Counted from the first letter of the stretch, positions 1-7,025 are shown. The stretch is 14,937 bases of DNA from an uncultured Oscillospiraceae bacterium (GCA_944385775.1 CALWYM010000024.1:1-14937), one strand, 5' to 3'. Translations and numbers: made by a program. Notes: generated by a model not told the origin, from the letters alone.

Positions 1-968
1 ACAGCTGTGTTACCTGGATGTAAGGAGTCGTTAATATCGGTATGAGAACCAAGGTGAGCTCCACAGCGCTGGATCTGTGAAAGCTCTATTCCGCGAGCCT
101 TTGAGCCGGTCTTTTCCTTGACTATACCTGCAAGCATTGCGGCAAGACCGCCAAGCTGAGCGTGACCGAAACCGTCCGTAGCACTGGCTTTTGCCTCGGA
201 GACAAGGGAGCCGTCCGCGTAGTGGATACCCTCGGAAACAGCAACAATGCAGTTGCCCTCACGCTTGTATATGTCGATAACATCGGTAAGGAACTTGTCC
301 ATATCAAAGTCAGCCTCAGGAACATAGATGAGGTCAGGACCGCAGCCGATAGTGCCTGCAAGAGAAGCGGCGGCAGTAAGCCAGCCTGCGTTGCGCCCCA
401 TAATCTCGATTATGGTTACCATGCCGGTGTCGTAAACATGGGCATCTTTATACACCTCAGCTACACTGGTAGCAATATACTTGGCAGCGCTGGAGAAACC
501 GGGGCAGTGATCGGTTCCGAAAAGGTCGTTGTCGATGGTCTTTGGAACGCCCATAACACGGCAGTCCCAGCCGCTTTTTGCCATATACCTGCTGACCTTG
601 TCGCAGGTGTCCATGGAGTCATTTCCTCCGTTATAGAAGAAATAACGGATATTGTACTTTTTGAAAATCTCGAGAATACGCTTGTAGTCGGTATCATCCA
701 CATCGGGGTCTGCAATTTTGTATCTGCATGAACCAAGCTCAGAGGACGGGGTGTTAAGAAGAAGGCGAAGCTCCTCGGGATCTTCCTTGCTCATGTCGTA
801 AAGCTCATCATTGAGCATACCTTTAATGCCGTGTGCCATACCGTAAACGTTTGTAATTTCCGGTGCGTCAAGAGCAGTTCTGATAACGCCGTATGCGCTG
901 GCGTTAATTACAGCGGAAGGACCGCCGGACTGACCTATAACAGCTGCACCGATAAGTTTCTCGCTCAT
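1..968 (-). CDS. pfp: 6-phosphofructokinase, pyrophosphate-dependent type (partial, C-terminus off the left edge)
   Basis: Phosphorylates fructose 6-phosphate to fructose 1,6-bisphosphate in cytosolic glycolysis. About 322 codons are present; the family is usually around 400 or more residues, so the C-terminal part is missing at base 1. The frame reads from ATG at 968, preceded by GAGGAGGT (complement of 976-983) at 7-nt spacing. Visible motifs are an N-terminal GQSGGPSAVIN phosphate loop, GGNDSM (residues 114-119), PKTIDND (142-148, catalytic Asp146) and MGRNAGW (190-196). Asp117 and Lys143 sit where ATP-dependent enzymes carry two glycines. By family knowledge that pair favours pyrophosphate as donor and blocks ATP; the donor assignment is therefore an inference from motif. 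It is divergent from fba, which uses its product. The reaction is reversible in this subgroup, so it could also serve gluconeogenesis. Confidence 0.93.
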   Translation of the reverse strand, partial: MSEKLIGAAVIGQSGGPSAVINASAYGVIRTALDAPEITNVYGMAHGIKGMLNDELYDMSKEDPEELRLLLNTPSSELGSCRYKIADPDVDDTDYKRILEIFKKYNIRYFFYNGGNDSMDTCDKVSRYMAKSGWDCRVMGVPKTIDNDLFGTDHCPGFSSAAKYIATSVAEVYKDAHVYDTGMVTIIEIMGRNAGWLTAAASLAGTIGCGPDLIYVPEADFDMDKFLTDVIDIYKREGNCIVAVSEGIHYADGSLVSEAKASATDGFGHAQLGGLAAMLAGIVKEKTGSKARGIELSQIQRCGAHLGSHTDINDSLHPGNTA

Positions 969-1010
969 TGGAATAACCTCCTCAAAATATCTGTGGGCTT
1001 AACCGTTAAT

Positions 1011-1039
1011 ATAGTAACATATTTCGCCCAAAATTTAAA
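1011..1039 (-). promoter_or_regulatory. Candidate promoter for pfp
   Basis: On the minus strand, TTTAAA (1039-1034) and TACTAT (1016-1011) are separated by 17 bp. The -10 box is preceded by TG at the extended position (TGTTACTAT), which offsets the poor -35. It lies about 43 bp upstream of the pfp start. Confidence 0.55.
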
Positions 1040-1186
1040 GTGGAAATTTGCCAAATTCAAAGTAAGATTCAAATAAAATTAAAATTCTGACGTTTGCAGG
1101 CAACAGGTAAGATGTAAAAAAGAACTATTTCAGTAAGGAAATAAAAAAATTTCACAAAGTGCGTTTATAATTTATCAAATTTTCTC

Positions 1187-1214
1187 TTGCAACTGGTGCA
1201 TAATATGGTAGAAT
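1187..1214 (+). promoter_or_regulatory. Candidate promoter for fba
   Basis: TTGCAA (1187-1192) and TAGAAT (1209-1214) are 16 bp apart, with an extended -10 (TGGTAGAAT). The start of transcription would be near 1221, giving a leader of about 35 nt. The fba ribosome site AAAGGAG (1241-1247) lies 8 nt before the ATG. Confidence 0.7.
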
Positions 1215-1255
1215 ATATATAGTGTGCAAACCAATTTTAAAAAGGAGTTGTTATT

Positions 1256-2224
1256 ATGCCACTTGTTACTTCAACCGAAATGTTCAAGAAGGCCTATGAT
1301 GGCGGCTACGCTATCGGCGCTTTCAACGTAAACAACATGGAGATTGTTCAGGGAATTACTGAGGCTTGCCAGGAGGAGCACGCACCGGTTATTCTTCAGG
1401 TCTCCAAAGGCGCGCGCGCTTACGCTAACCACACCTACCTTGTAAAGCTGGTTGAGGCTGCTGTTATCAACTGCCCTGATATTCCTATCGTGCTGCACCT
1501 TGACCATGGTCCTGATTTTGAGACCTGCAAGTCCTGCATTGATGGCGGCTTTACATCTGTTATGATTGATGCCTCAAGCAAGCCCTTTGCTGAGAATATT
1601 GAGATTACCAGAAAGGTAGTCGAGTACGCACACGACCACGGTGTTGTGGTTGAGGCTGAGCTGGGCACCCTTGCCGGTGTTGAGGACGAAGTTAAGGTAT
1701 CTGCCGAGGATTCTTCCTACACCCGTCCTGAGGAGGTTGAGGAGTTTGTTTCCAAGACAGGCTGTGATTCTCTTGCAATAGCTATCGGAACCTCCCACGG
1801 CGCATATAAGTTTACTCCTGCTCAGTGCACCCGTAATGCTGACGGCATTCTCGTTCCGCCTCCGCTGCGCTTTGACGTTCTCGAGGAGGTCTCCAGAAGA
1901 CTTCCCGGTTTCCCGATAGTTCTCCACGGTTCTTCTTCAGTCCCACAGGAATATGTAAAGATGATTAATGAGCACGGCGGCAATATGCCTGACGCTATTG
2001 GTGTTCCTGAGGACCAGCTCCGCCATGCAGCAGAGCTTTCCGTCTGCAAGATTAACATTGACTCCGATCTTCGTCTTGCGATGACCGGAACAATCCGTAA
2101 GTTCTTTGATGAGAACCCCTCAAAGTTTGACCCCAGAGAGTACCTGAAGCCTGCCCGTGCAAATATCAAGGAGCTTGTAAGACATAAGCTTATTGATGTT
2201 CTCGGCTGCGCCGGAAAAGCTTGA
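1256..2224 (+). CDS. fba: Fructose-bisphosphate aldolase, class II
   Basis: Zinc-dependent aldolase that splits fructose 1,6-bisphosphate into dihydroxyacetone phosphate and glyceraldehyde 3-phosphate, in the cytosol. At 322 residues it is full length. Visible features are HLDHG with catalytic Asp83 and zinc ligand His84, the EAELG segment (133-137), GTSHG with zinc ligand His181, LHGSSS with zinc ligand His224, and KINIDSD (265-271), which holds the Asn and Asp of the substrate phosphate and catalytic region. The start is ATG at 1256, set by AAAGGAG. It is followed by a strong terminator, so it is probably monocistronic, and it stands back to back with the phosphofructokinase that makes its substrate. 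I see nothing unusual in the protein. A related tagatose-bisphosphate aldolase is possible but less likely beside pfp. Confidence 0.95.
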   Translation: MPLVTSTEMFKKAYDGGYAIGAFNVNNMEIVQGITEACQEEHAPVILQVSKGARAYANHTYLVKLVEAAVINCPDIPIVLHLDHGPDFETCKSCIDGGFTSVMIDASSKPFAENIEITRKVVEYAHDHGVVVEAELGTLAGVEDEVKVSAEDSSYTRPEEVEEFVSKTGCDSLAIAIGTSHGAYKFTPAQCTRNADGILVPPPLRFDVLEEVSRRLPGFPIVLHGSSSVPQEYVKMINEHGGNMPDAIGVPEDQLRHAAELSVCKINIDSDLRLAMTGTIRKFFDENPSKFDPREYLKPARANIKELVRHKLIDVLGCAGKA

Positions 2225-2250
2225 CGTATAATGTAAAATTGTTTTATAAT
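2221..2250 (+). promoter_or_regulatory. Candidate promoter overlapping the fba stop codon
   Basis: TTGACG (2221-2226), which contains the fba TGA stop, and a perfect TATAAT (2245-2250) are 18 bp apart. The predicted start is about 2257, inside the left arm of the fba terminator. It would serve the P-type ATPase relative downstream. The match is good but positional evidence only. Confidence 0.5.
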
Positions 2251-2251
2251 G

Positions 2252-2289
2252 ATAGCAATGGTTGAGTAAATCAGCCATTGCTATTTTTA
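2252..2289 (+). terminator. Intrinsic terminator of fba
   Basis: A 14-bp stem pairs 2252-2265 with 2271-2284 around the 5-nt loop GTAAA, with a single G-T wobble, followed by TTTTTAA. It begins 27 nt after the fba stop codon. Confidence 0.85.
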
Positions 2290-2307
2290 ATTTGCTTATA
2301 CGAATCG

Positions 2308-2314
2308 GCGGTGA
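2308..2314 (+). promoter_or_regulatory. Ribosome-binding site selecting GTG 2320
   Basis: GCGGTGAG-type site with its GGTGAG core at 2309-2314, 5 nt before GTG 2320. The earlier in-frame ATG at 2278 lies inside the terminator stem and has no Shine-Dalgarno sequence, and GTG 2311 lies within the site itself. Confidence 0.55.
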
Positions 2315-2319
2315 GTGCA

Positions 2320-4200
2320 GTGAACGTTAATATAGATGACAGAAATAAAAATGTAGCGGAAGAGGAAGCGGAAAACATTATTTCAGATAATCACGATATG
2401 GATAAAGAGCCCGGCGGGGATGAGCCCTCTGCCGACGGTTATGAGATCAGTGTGGAGGAAGACGGACAAAAGGTTTCCGGAGAAAGTGAGATTGAGGAAA
2501 CTCATGATAAGCCTGAGGATATGAAGCCCGTGGAGGAGAGCTCCGGAGACGGGGAAAAGTCATCAGGTTTTAAAAAATTTACGGCTGTACTTTTAAAGGC
2601 AAAGCAGACAGGTCTTTACATAACCTCCGACGAATTTCTTGACAATGCCATAAGGATAATGCTGGGGCTTATATGCCTTATGATAAGCCTTATTCATTTT
2701 GTGCCAGCGACTGCCGCCACGATTTTATCTGTGGCCGCGGTGGTGTTTTGCGGTGCCGATGTTGCCAGAAATGCTCTCAGCGATGTTATAGCGGGGGGAT
2801 ATTTGTCCCAGAATGTTATTGTTCTGGTTGCCGCCGTAGTTTCGCTTATAGCAGGTTACCCGGCTGACAGCGTGTTCGCGCTTCTTGTGGCTGAGCTTGG
2901 CTTTAAGCTCAGAACCGATTTTATTGAAAGTATTGAAGAGCGTGCTGATAAGCAGCTTGACAGTTACAAAAGGGAAAAAGCCGCCGATATTATCCGTCAG
3001 TCCCTTGATACATCTACCCATGAGATAAGAAGGCTCGCGGGGTACAAAAAGCTTGGAGCCGCCGCTGCCATCGGTATCAGCGCTGTAATAGCTGTGGTGG
3101 GTTTTATTGCCGGAGGCGAAAACGGCAGGGAGTGGGTCCACAGGGGAATGGTACTGGCTATGGTAGCCGTTCCTGCCTGCGAGAGCATTATTATGGTTTT
3201 GCCGTACAGGTTTGGGATACTGAAGCTTTTTGAGGACGGTATCGGAATAAGAAATTCCGAAACACTCCACAGTATTTCATCGCTCACCTCGGTTATTTTT
3301 GATAAGCGCGGTACCATAACTGATGAAAAGTACGAAATAATAGATATAGATACCGTCAGGCTCACAAGAGAACAGCTTCTTTACCTGGCAGCTTACGGCG
3401 AAGCCTATTCCGATCACCCCATTGCTGAGACCATAAGAGAAGCTTATGGCAATGAGATTGACCAGAATCGTATCATGCGCCATGTGGAGGAGCCGGGAGC
3501 TGGGGCATTTGTTCAGCTTACTGCAGGTGAGATTATCGCTGTTGGAAATCTTGAGCTTATGGAAAAGATTAAGGTCAGGGGGAACCTTGTACCCAGTAAT
3601 AATACTGTTGTGTATGTTGCGGTTGACAGGACCTATGTGGGAAGAATTGAGCTTCAGTGCAGCATTATTCCGGAAGCTGTTGAGACTGTTTCGAGGCTTC
3701 GGAGAGCGGGCGTTGCCAATGTTGCTCTTATGACGGGTGATAATACCATGGCTGCCAATAATGTGGGCAAGGCTGTGGGAATTAGTGAAATATACGCTGA
3801 CTGTCTGCCTAAGGACAAGTATGAGCGTGTAAAGTATATTATGGATTCCCAGGACAGGGACGACAAGCTTGCCTATGTCTGTTCCGGTCAGAACAGGGTG
3901 GAGGCTATGAGTCTTGCCGATGTAGGTGTTATTGTGGGCGCCGAGGAGGAGCACGCAGGCGGAGCCGAGGTGGTAATATTTGACGGAGGCGTTTCGGCAA
4001 TAGTGGACGTAGTCAATACCGCAAGGCAGGTTCAGCGAAAAATGCTCCAGAATCTGTCCTTTGTTGCGGGAGCCGCTGCCATTACGCTTATTTTAGGGCT
4101 TGCCGGTATTGTGGGAATGTGGTTTGCCCTGACTCTCAATGTTGCTGCCGTGGTAGCAGCTACGTTAAATTCATCAGTAAGAGAAAAAAGAAAAAAATAA
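2320..4200 (+). CDS. Degenerate P1B-type (heavy-metal) P-type ATPase relative lacking the actuator domain
   Basis: Membrane protein of about 626 residues, counted from GTG 2320. Residues 1-80 are a very acidic, probably disordered tail with no metal-binding domain. Hydrophobic segments lie near 108-126, 131-147, 160-180, 245-265, 275-296 and two at 580-616. The C-terminal part aligns by eye with P1B ATPases: VIFDKRGTIT with the phosphorylatable Asp328 (normally DKTGT), SDHPIA with His366-Pro367 of the nucleotide domain, PGAGA (392-396), and MTGDN (471-475). Three key parts are altered. The CPC metal site reads VPAC (284-287). The GDGxND hinge reads SGQNRV (522-527). The roughly 130-residue actuator domain with TGES is absent; only about 20 residues join the flanking helices. 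By family knowledge it should not complete a transport cycle, so a sensor, partner or structural role is my inference. No neighbour hints at a metal. Confidence 0.8.
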   Translation: MNVNIDDRNKNVAEEEAENIISDNHDMDKEPGGDEPSADGYEISVEEDGQKVSGESEIEETHDKPEDMKPVEESSGDGEKSSGFKKFTAVLLKAKQTGLYITSDEFLDNAIRIMLGLICLMISLIHFVPATAATILSVAAVVFCGADVARNALSDVIAGGYLSQNVIVLVAAVVSLIAGYPADSVFALLVAELGFKLRTDFIESIEERADKQLDSYKREKAADIIRQSLDTSTHEIRRLAGYKKLGAAAAIGISAVIAVVGFIAGGENGREWVHRGMVLAMVAVPACESIIMVLPYRFGILKLFEDGIGIRNSETLHSISSLTSVIFDKRGTITDEKYEIIDIDTVRLTREQLLYLAAYGEAYSDHPIAETIREAYGNEIDQNRIMRHVEEPGAGAFVQLTAGEIIAVGNLELMEKIKVRGNLVPSNNTVVYVAVDRTYVGRIELQCSIIPEAVETVSRLRRAGVANVALMTGDNTMAANNVGKAVGISEIYADCLPKDKYERVKYIMDSQDRDDKLAYVCSGQNRVEAMSLADVGVIVGAEEEHAGGAEVVIFDGGVSAIVDVVNTARQVQRKMLQNLSFVAGAAAITLILGLAGIVGMWFALTLNVAAVVAATLNSSVREKRKK

Positions 4201-4220
4201 ATTGCCGTTTATTAAAAAAG

Positions 4221-4260
4221 AACCCTGCCGGGAGAAAATTTCTCATCCGGCAGGGGTTTT
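4221..4260. terminator. Bidirectional terminator between the ATPase relative and the recombinase gene
   Basis: CCCTGCCGG (4223-4231) pairs with CCGGCAGGG (4247-4255), extended inward by GAGA/TCTC after a 2-nt bulge. It is followed by TTTT on the plus strand and by a TTCTTTTTT tract on the minus strand, so it serves both convergent genes. It sits 20 nt after one stop codon and just beyond the other. Confidence 0.85.
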
Positions 4261-4261
4261 G

Positions 4262-5296
4262 TTAATCGTTTTTGTTTTCCGGTTCACCCCGATTTTCCTG
4301 GCTGACAACACCAAGGTTTGCCAGAGGAGAAAGCTGGGCTGCGTTGCGAAGGTCGCTGTTTTCAACATGGGTATAAATCTCGGTTGTGTTAAGGTGCTCG
4401 TGACCCAAAAGTTCCTGTAATGTCCTTACGTCAACTCCGTTATGGAGCATAAGAGTTGCGGCCGTGTGGCGCAGCTTGTGAGCCGAGTACCTGGAGGTAT
4501 CCAGACCGGCTGCTCCGAGATGCTTTTTAACAAGGGAGTGAACGGTAGAGGTGCTTATACGCTGACGACGTGAGGACAAAAACAGGGCCTTTGTATCCAC
4601 GCCGGCAATGGTATTTCTTACCTCAAGATAGTCCTCAAGGGCATTTATGCAGGCTTCATTTAGATAGACAAGCCGCTCCTTGTTGCCCTTTCCCAAAACA
4701 CGGAGGTGATCTCCCTGATAGCTTGACAGGTCAAGTCCCACAAGCTCCGAAATTCTCAGTCCGCAGTTTAGAAAAATAGTTAAAATACAGTAGTCACGCT
4801 GTTTATTTGGACCGTCCACATTGACAAGAAGCCGTACAGCCTCTTCCTCAGTGAGGTACTTTGGCAGAGCTTTCATAATTTTAGGGGAGTCCAGATCCTG
4901 TATGGGATTTACGTCGAGCACCTTGGCTTTGAGAGTCAGATACTTGTAAAAGGAGCGTATGGTGGATATTTTTCTGGCACGGGACGTGGCACTGAGACCA
5001 AGGGCTGAATTTTCACTGTTGTGATATTTTTCCCTGTCACGGGATAGGTAGTTTAAGTAGTCATATACGTCGTTCAGGGTTACCGAGCGCACAAAGTCAA
5101 GGTCAATATCCTTTATGGATATTTCCCCAAGGTTTGTATCACGGGGAACAAGATTTTTCTGTATTTTCATATATCTGAAAAAGGTACGCAGGTCAAGATA
5201 ATATTCATCAACGGTAAGTTTTGAATGACCTTTAATGTTCCCGTGGTAATTTAAGAAACCCTTTATAATTTCAGGCGCTTCACTGCGATAGTCCAT
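4262..5296 (-). CDS. Tyrosine recombinase/integrase, XerC/XerD-like
   Basis: Site-specific DNA recombinase of 344 residues. An N-terminal SAM-like core-binding domain spans roughly 5-125, and the catalytic domain 145-320. The full catalytic set is visible: Arg181 (CGLRISEL), Lys203 (GKGNKER), His273 and Arg276 (AHKLRH), His299 (LLGHEH) and the nucleophile Tyr308 (EIYTHV). The start is ATG at 5296 with AAGAGGA (complement of 5304-5310) 7 nt upstream. It is about 45 residues longer than typical XerC or XerD, partly from a loop near 86-105 and a polar C-terminal tail. The spacing around R, K, H-R, H and Y matches chromosomal Xer proteins. No phage genes or attachment-site repeats flank it, so a housekeeping role in resolving chromosome dimers is more likely than phage integration. 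I cannot tell XerC from XerD here. Confidence 0.88.
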   Translation of the reverse strand: MDYRSEAPEIIKGFLNYHGNIKGHSKLTVDEYYLDLRTFFRYMKIQKNLVPRDTNLGEISIKDIDLDFVRSVTLNDVYDYLNYLSRDREKYHNSENSALGLSATSRARKISTIRSFYKYLTLKAKVLDVNPIQDLDSPKIMKALPKYLTEEEAVRLLVNVDGPNKQRDYCILTIFLNCGLRISELVGLDLSSYQGDHLRVLGKGNKERLVYLNEACINALEDYLEVRNTIAGVDTKALFLSSRRQRISTSTVHSLVKKHLGAAGLDTSRYSAHKLRHTAATLMLHNGVDVRTLQELLGHEHLNTTEIYTHVENSDLRNAAQLSPLANLGVVSQENRGEPENKND

Positions 5297-5332
5297 AGCC
5301 GTATCCTCTTGCGAAAAAAATCATTTTGTATT

Positions 5333-5361
5333 ATTCTATCATTGTAAAAATTAAATTGCAA
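5333..5361 (-). promoter_or_regulatory. Promoter of the recombinase gene
   Basis: On the minus strand, TTGCAA (5361-5356) and TAGAAT (5338-5333) are separated by 17 bp, with TG at the extended -10 position (TGATAGAAT). It lies about 37 bp upstream of the start codon. Confidence 0.7.
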
Positions 5362-5401
5362 CGGTGAAGGGTATTTTTACTAAGTTTTGTCATATTTACA
5401 A

Positions 5402-5430
5402 TGGTATAAGCGGCGAAGATATGGTAGAAT
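5402..5430 (+). promoter_or_regulatory. Candidate extended -10 promoter(s) for the iron-sulfur protein gene
   Basis: Two extended -10 motifs follow one another: TGGTATAAG (5402-5410) and TGGTAGAAT (5422-5430). Neither has a good -35 at 17 bp. The second is part of a 12-mer identical to the fba promoter (ATATGGTAGAAT). The predicted leader is about 30 nt. Confidence 0.5.
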
Positions 5431-5466
5431 TAAATTTAAAGTAAAAACAATTTGGCTGGTGGGATT

Positions 5467-6546
5467 ATGGAAGGCATATCGGAAATTTTAAAAAAGAAAT
5501 ACTCAATGGGAGCGGCTCCCGTTTATACGTTTAGGCATTGCCTGAACAGCGTCCCCGGCGGACCAAGGTGTAATCTGTGCAACAGCCTTTGCCCGGAGAA
5601 CATCAGTATAACGACCCAATCCTCCAGAAACAGGACGGAAATCTGTATTTCCTGCGGCATATGCTCCGGCGTATGTCCTACGGGGGCAGTGTCCCCCACT
5701 AACGCCTCCGTAAAGGCTTTTCTTATGGCTGTGGGAAGAAGCGGGGAGCTTAGCGTAGGCTGTGGCAGAGACGAGGACGACTGGAATTTGGCGCTTCCGT
5801 GCCTTGCGGCGCTGTCCTGGGAGCAGATTTGTATAGCCGCACTTACAAACGGCATTGTCCTTTCGCTGAGAAAGTGCGATAATTGCCCTAACCCCGGTCA
5901 CGTTGAGCAGGTTAAGCAGAATCTTCAAAAAGCTAGAAAATTTCTGGGTGATGAGCTTTATTTCGATAAGGTTACAGTGCTGAGAGAGGGCGATGAGTAC
6001 GAGCCTACGGGAGAGAACCTGTCACGCCGGGAGCTCTTTAATGTATTCAGAGCATTTCCTCTTGACGTGGCATTTAGTATGCTGCCTGAAATGAGTGAAA
6101 AGGACAGTCCCGGTCTTTTTTACCGCGCAATATTACGTGACAAGGTCAGGGAGCTTTACGAAAGCAGCAAAGAGGGTAACAGAACAAAATTTGTGGTGAC
6201 CCTTCCGAAAGTGGAGGACAGCTGTTTCGGCTGCGGAATATGCGTGGGAAAATGTCCGGAAAAAGCCCTTAAAATCATAAAATCTGCCGACGGAGAAAAG
6301 TTTTCCGTTGCGGTTGAGGTATGGAAATGTACGGGCTGCGGCGCCTGCAAGGCGGCGTGCCGCGAAAAGAGTATTTCCGCAATGGCAAGTATGGCTGTTC
6401 CCCATCTGGGAAAAGTGCTGATTAAGCGCCTGCCTGTAAGTAACTGTAAAGAGTGCGGAGCCCCCTGCCATAGAGGAGGTCAGCAGCTTTGCCCACTATG
6501 CGAGGCCAAAGCCAGAAATGAAGCCAGAAGACAAAAATCCCAGTAA
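5467..6546 (+). CDS. Multi-cluster 4Fe-4S ferredoxin-like protein, function unknown
   Basis: Cytosolic protein of 359 residues with many cysteines, most likely an electron carrier or the iron-sulfur subunit of an oxidoreductase. An N-terminal ferredoxin region has C35-x2-C38-x3-C42-P and then a complete motif C60-x2-C63-x2-C66-x3-C70-P. A middle section has C99, C112, C137 and C140 (LPCLAALS, KCDNCP), loosely like the MvhD-type hydrogenase iron-sulfur subunit. Two more 4Fe-4S motifs follow at C253-C263 and C288-C298. The tail C327-x2-C330 with C342-x2-C345 resembles a zinc ribbon. There is no signal peptide or membrane segment. I chose ATG 5467 because GGTGGG (5458-5463) precedes it, though the spacing is short; TTG 5452 has no ribosome site. 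It is transcribed alone, between its own promoter and a terminator, so no partner enzyme is visible. I do not recognise a named family for the full length. Confidence 0.8.
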   Translation: MEGISEILKKKYSMGAAPVYTFRHCLNSVPGGPRCNLCNSLCPENISITTQSSRNRTEICISCGICSGVCPTGAVSPTNASVKAFLMAVGRSGELSVGCGRDEDDWNLALPCLAALSWEQICIAALTNGIVLSLRKCDNCPNPGHVEQVKQNLQKARKFLGDELYFDKVTVLREGDEYEPTGENLSRRELFNVFRAFPLDVAFSMLPEMSEKDSPGLFYRAILRDKVRELYESSKEGNRTKFVVTLPKVEDSCFGCGICVGKCPEKALKIIKSADGEKFSVAVEVWKCTGCGACKAACREKSISAMASMAVPHLGKVLIKRLPVSNCKECGAPCHRGGQQLCPLCEAKARNEARRQKSQ

Positions 6547-6608
6547 TTTTGCGAAAATCAGTCAGATATTGATAAAAGTGTTACGGGTACTTTCTGCTGT
6601 AAAAATAA

Positions 6609-6644
6609 AAAAGCAGCTTCAGTTTTCCTGTAGCTGCTTTTTTT
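6609..6644. terminator. Bidirectional terminator between the iron-sulfur gene and rnpB
   Basis: AAGCAGCT (6611-6618) pairs with AGCTGCTT (6632-6639), with an inner CAG/CTG after one mismatch and loop TTTTC. Seven T follow on the plus strand. On the minus strand a T-rich run (TTTTTTATTTTT) follows, directly after the 3' end of rnpB. Confidence 0.88.
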
Positions 6645-6988
6645 GAGCACCCTGTAAGCCGGGTCTTGTCATGGACAGTCATCTATCTAGACCTGCCGTT
6701 ACCGGCAGGCTCAAGCCACCTCCCCGGGACGGTCGGGCAGACCTTATGTCCCTCCGCGGTGTTGCTCCGAATAGAGTTTACAGCGCCAAACTGTCTCCAG
6801 CCGGCGGGTGAGCTCTTACCTCGCCTTTCCACCCTTACCCATGTCCCGCGGGACCGGGCGGTATATCTCTGTTGCACTTGTCCGAGGGTTGCCCCTGGCG
6901 GGTGTTACCCGTTATCCTTGCCCTGTGGAGCCCGGACTTTCCTCACGCACAGGCTTTCGCCTTATGCCCGCGACTGTCTGAAGTGCTC
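6645..6988 (-). ncRNA. rnpB: RNase P RNA, bacterial class A
   Basis: Catalytic RNA of RNase P, which trims the 5' leader from precursor tRNAs. Read on the minus strand it shows the conserved blocks in order: GAGGAAAGTCCGGGCTCC near the 5' end, AGTGCAACAGAGATA, GGTAAGGGTG followed by GGTAAGAGCTCACC, GTAAACTC, GGAGCAAC, and finally GACCCGGCTTAC. The ends are set by the P1 helix: GAGCACTT (6988-6981) pairs with GGGTGCTC (6652-6645), using two G-U pairs at the inner end. The length of about 344 nt and the ancestral pattern of mid-molecule helices fit class A, as in Clostridia, rather than the class B of Bacilli. The exact ends are uncertain by a few bases. Confidence 0.96.
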
Positions 6989-6996
6989 ACTGTGCT

Positions 6997-7025
6997 ATTT
7001 TAAACTATATTTACACCTCTGTCAA
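6997..7025 (-). promoter_or_regulatory. Promoter of rnpB
   Basis: Consensus TTGACA (7025-7020), a 17-bp spacer and TAAAAT (7002-6997) on the minus strand. Initiation 7-9 nt downstream falls at 6990-6988, which matches the 5' end of P1. This suggests the 5' end needs little or no processing. Confidence 0.88.

Larger units (their letters stand above)
969..1255. other. AT-rich divergent intergenic region between pfp and fba
   Basis: This 287-bp gap holds a promoter facing each gene and no credible open reading frame. The stretch from about 1040 to 1180 is strongly AT-rich, with an imperfect palindrome around 1042-1059 (GAAATTTG facing CAAATTC) that could be an operator, but nothing identifies a regulator. 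Confidence 0.6.

Noticed and set aside
162..731. Long plus-strand open frame opposite the phosphofructokinase gene
   Set aside because: It is a shadow of the minus-strand pfp frame, which has all the family motifs and a good ribosome site; the plus-strand translation has no recognisable features.
2278..2319. ATG 2278 as start of the P-type ATPase relative
   Set aside because: It sits within the right arm of the fba terminator, has no Shine-Dalgarno sequence, and GTG 2320 has one at normal spacing.
5452..5466. TTG 5452 as start of the iron-sulfur protein
   Set aside because: There is no ribosome site upstream, and it would place GGTGGG inside the coding region; ATG 5467 is more likely, although its spacing is short.
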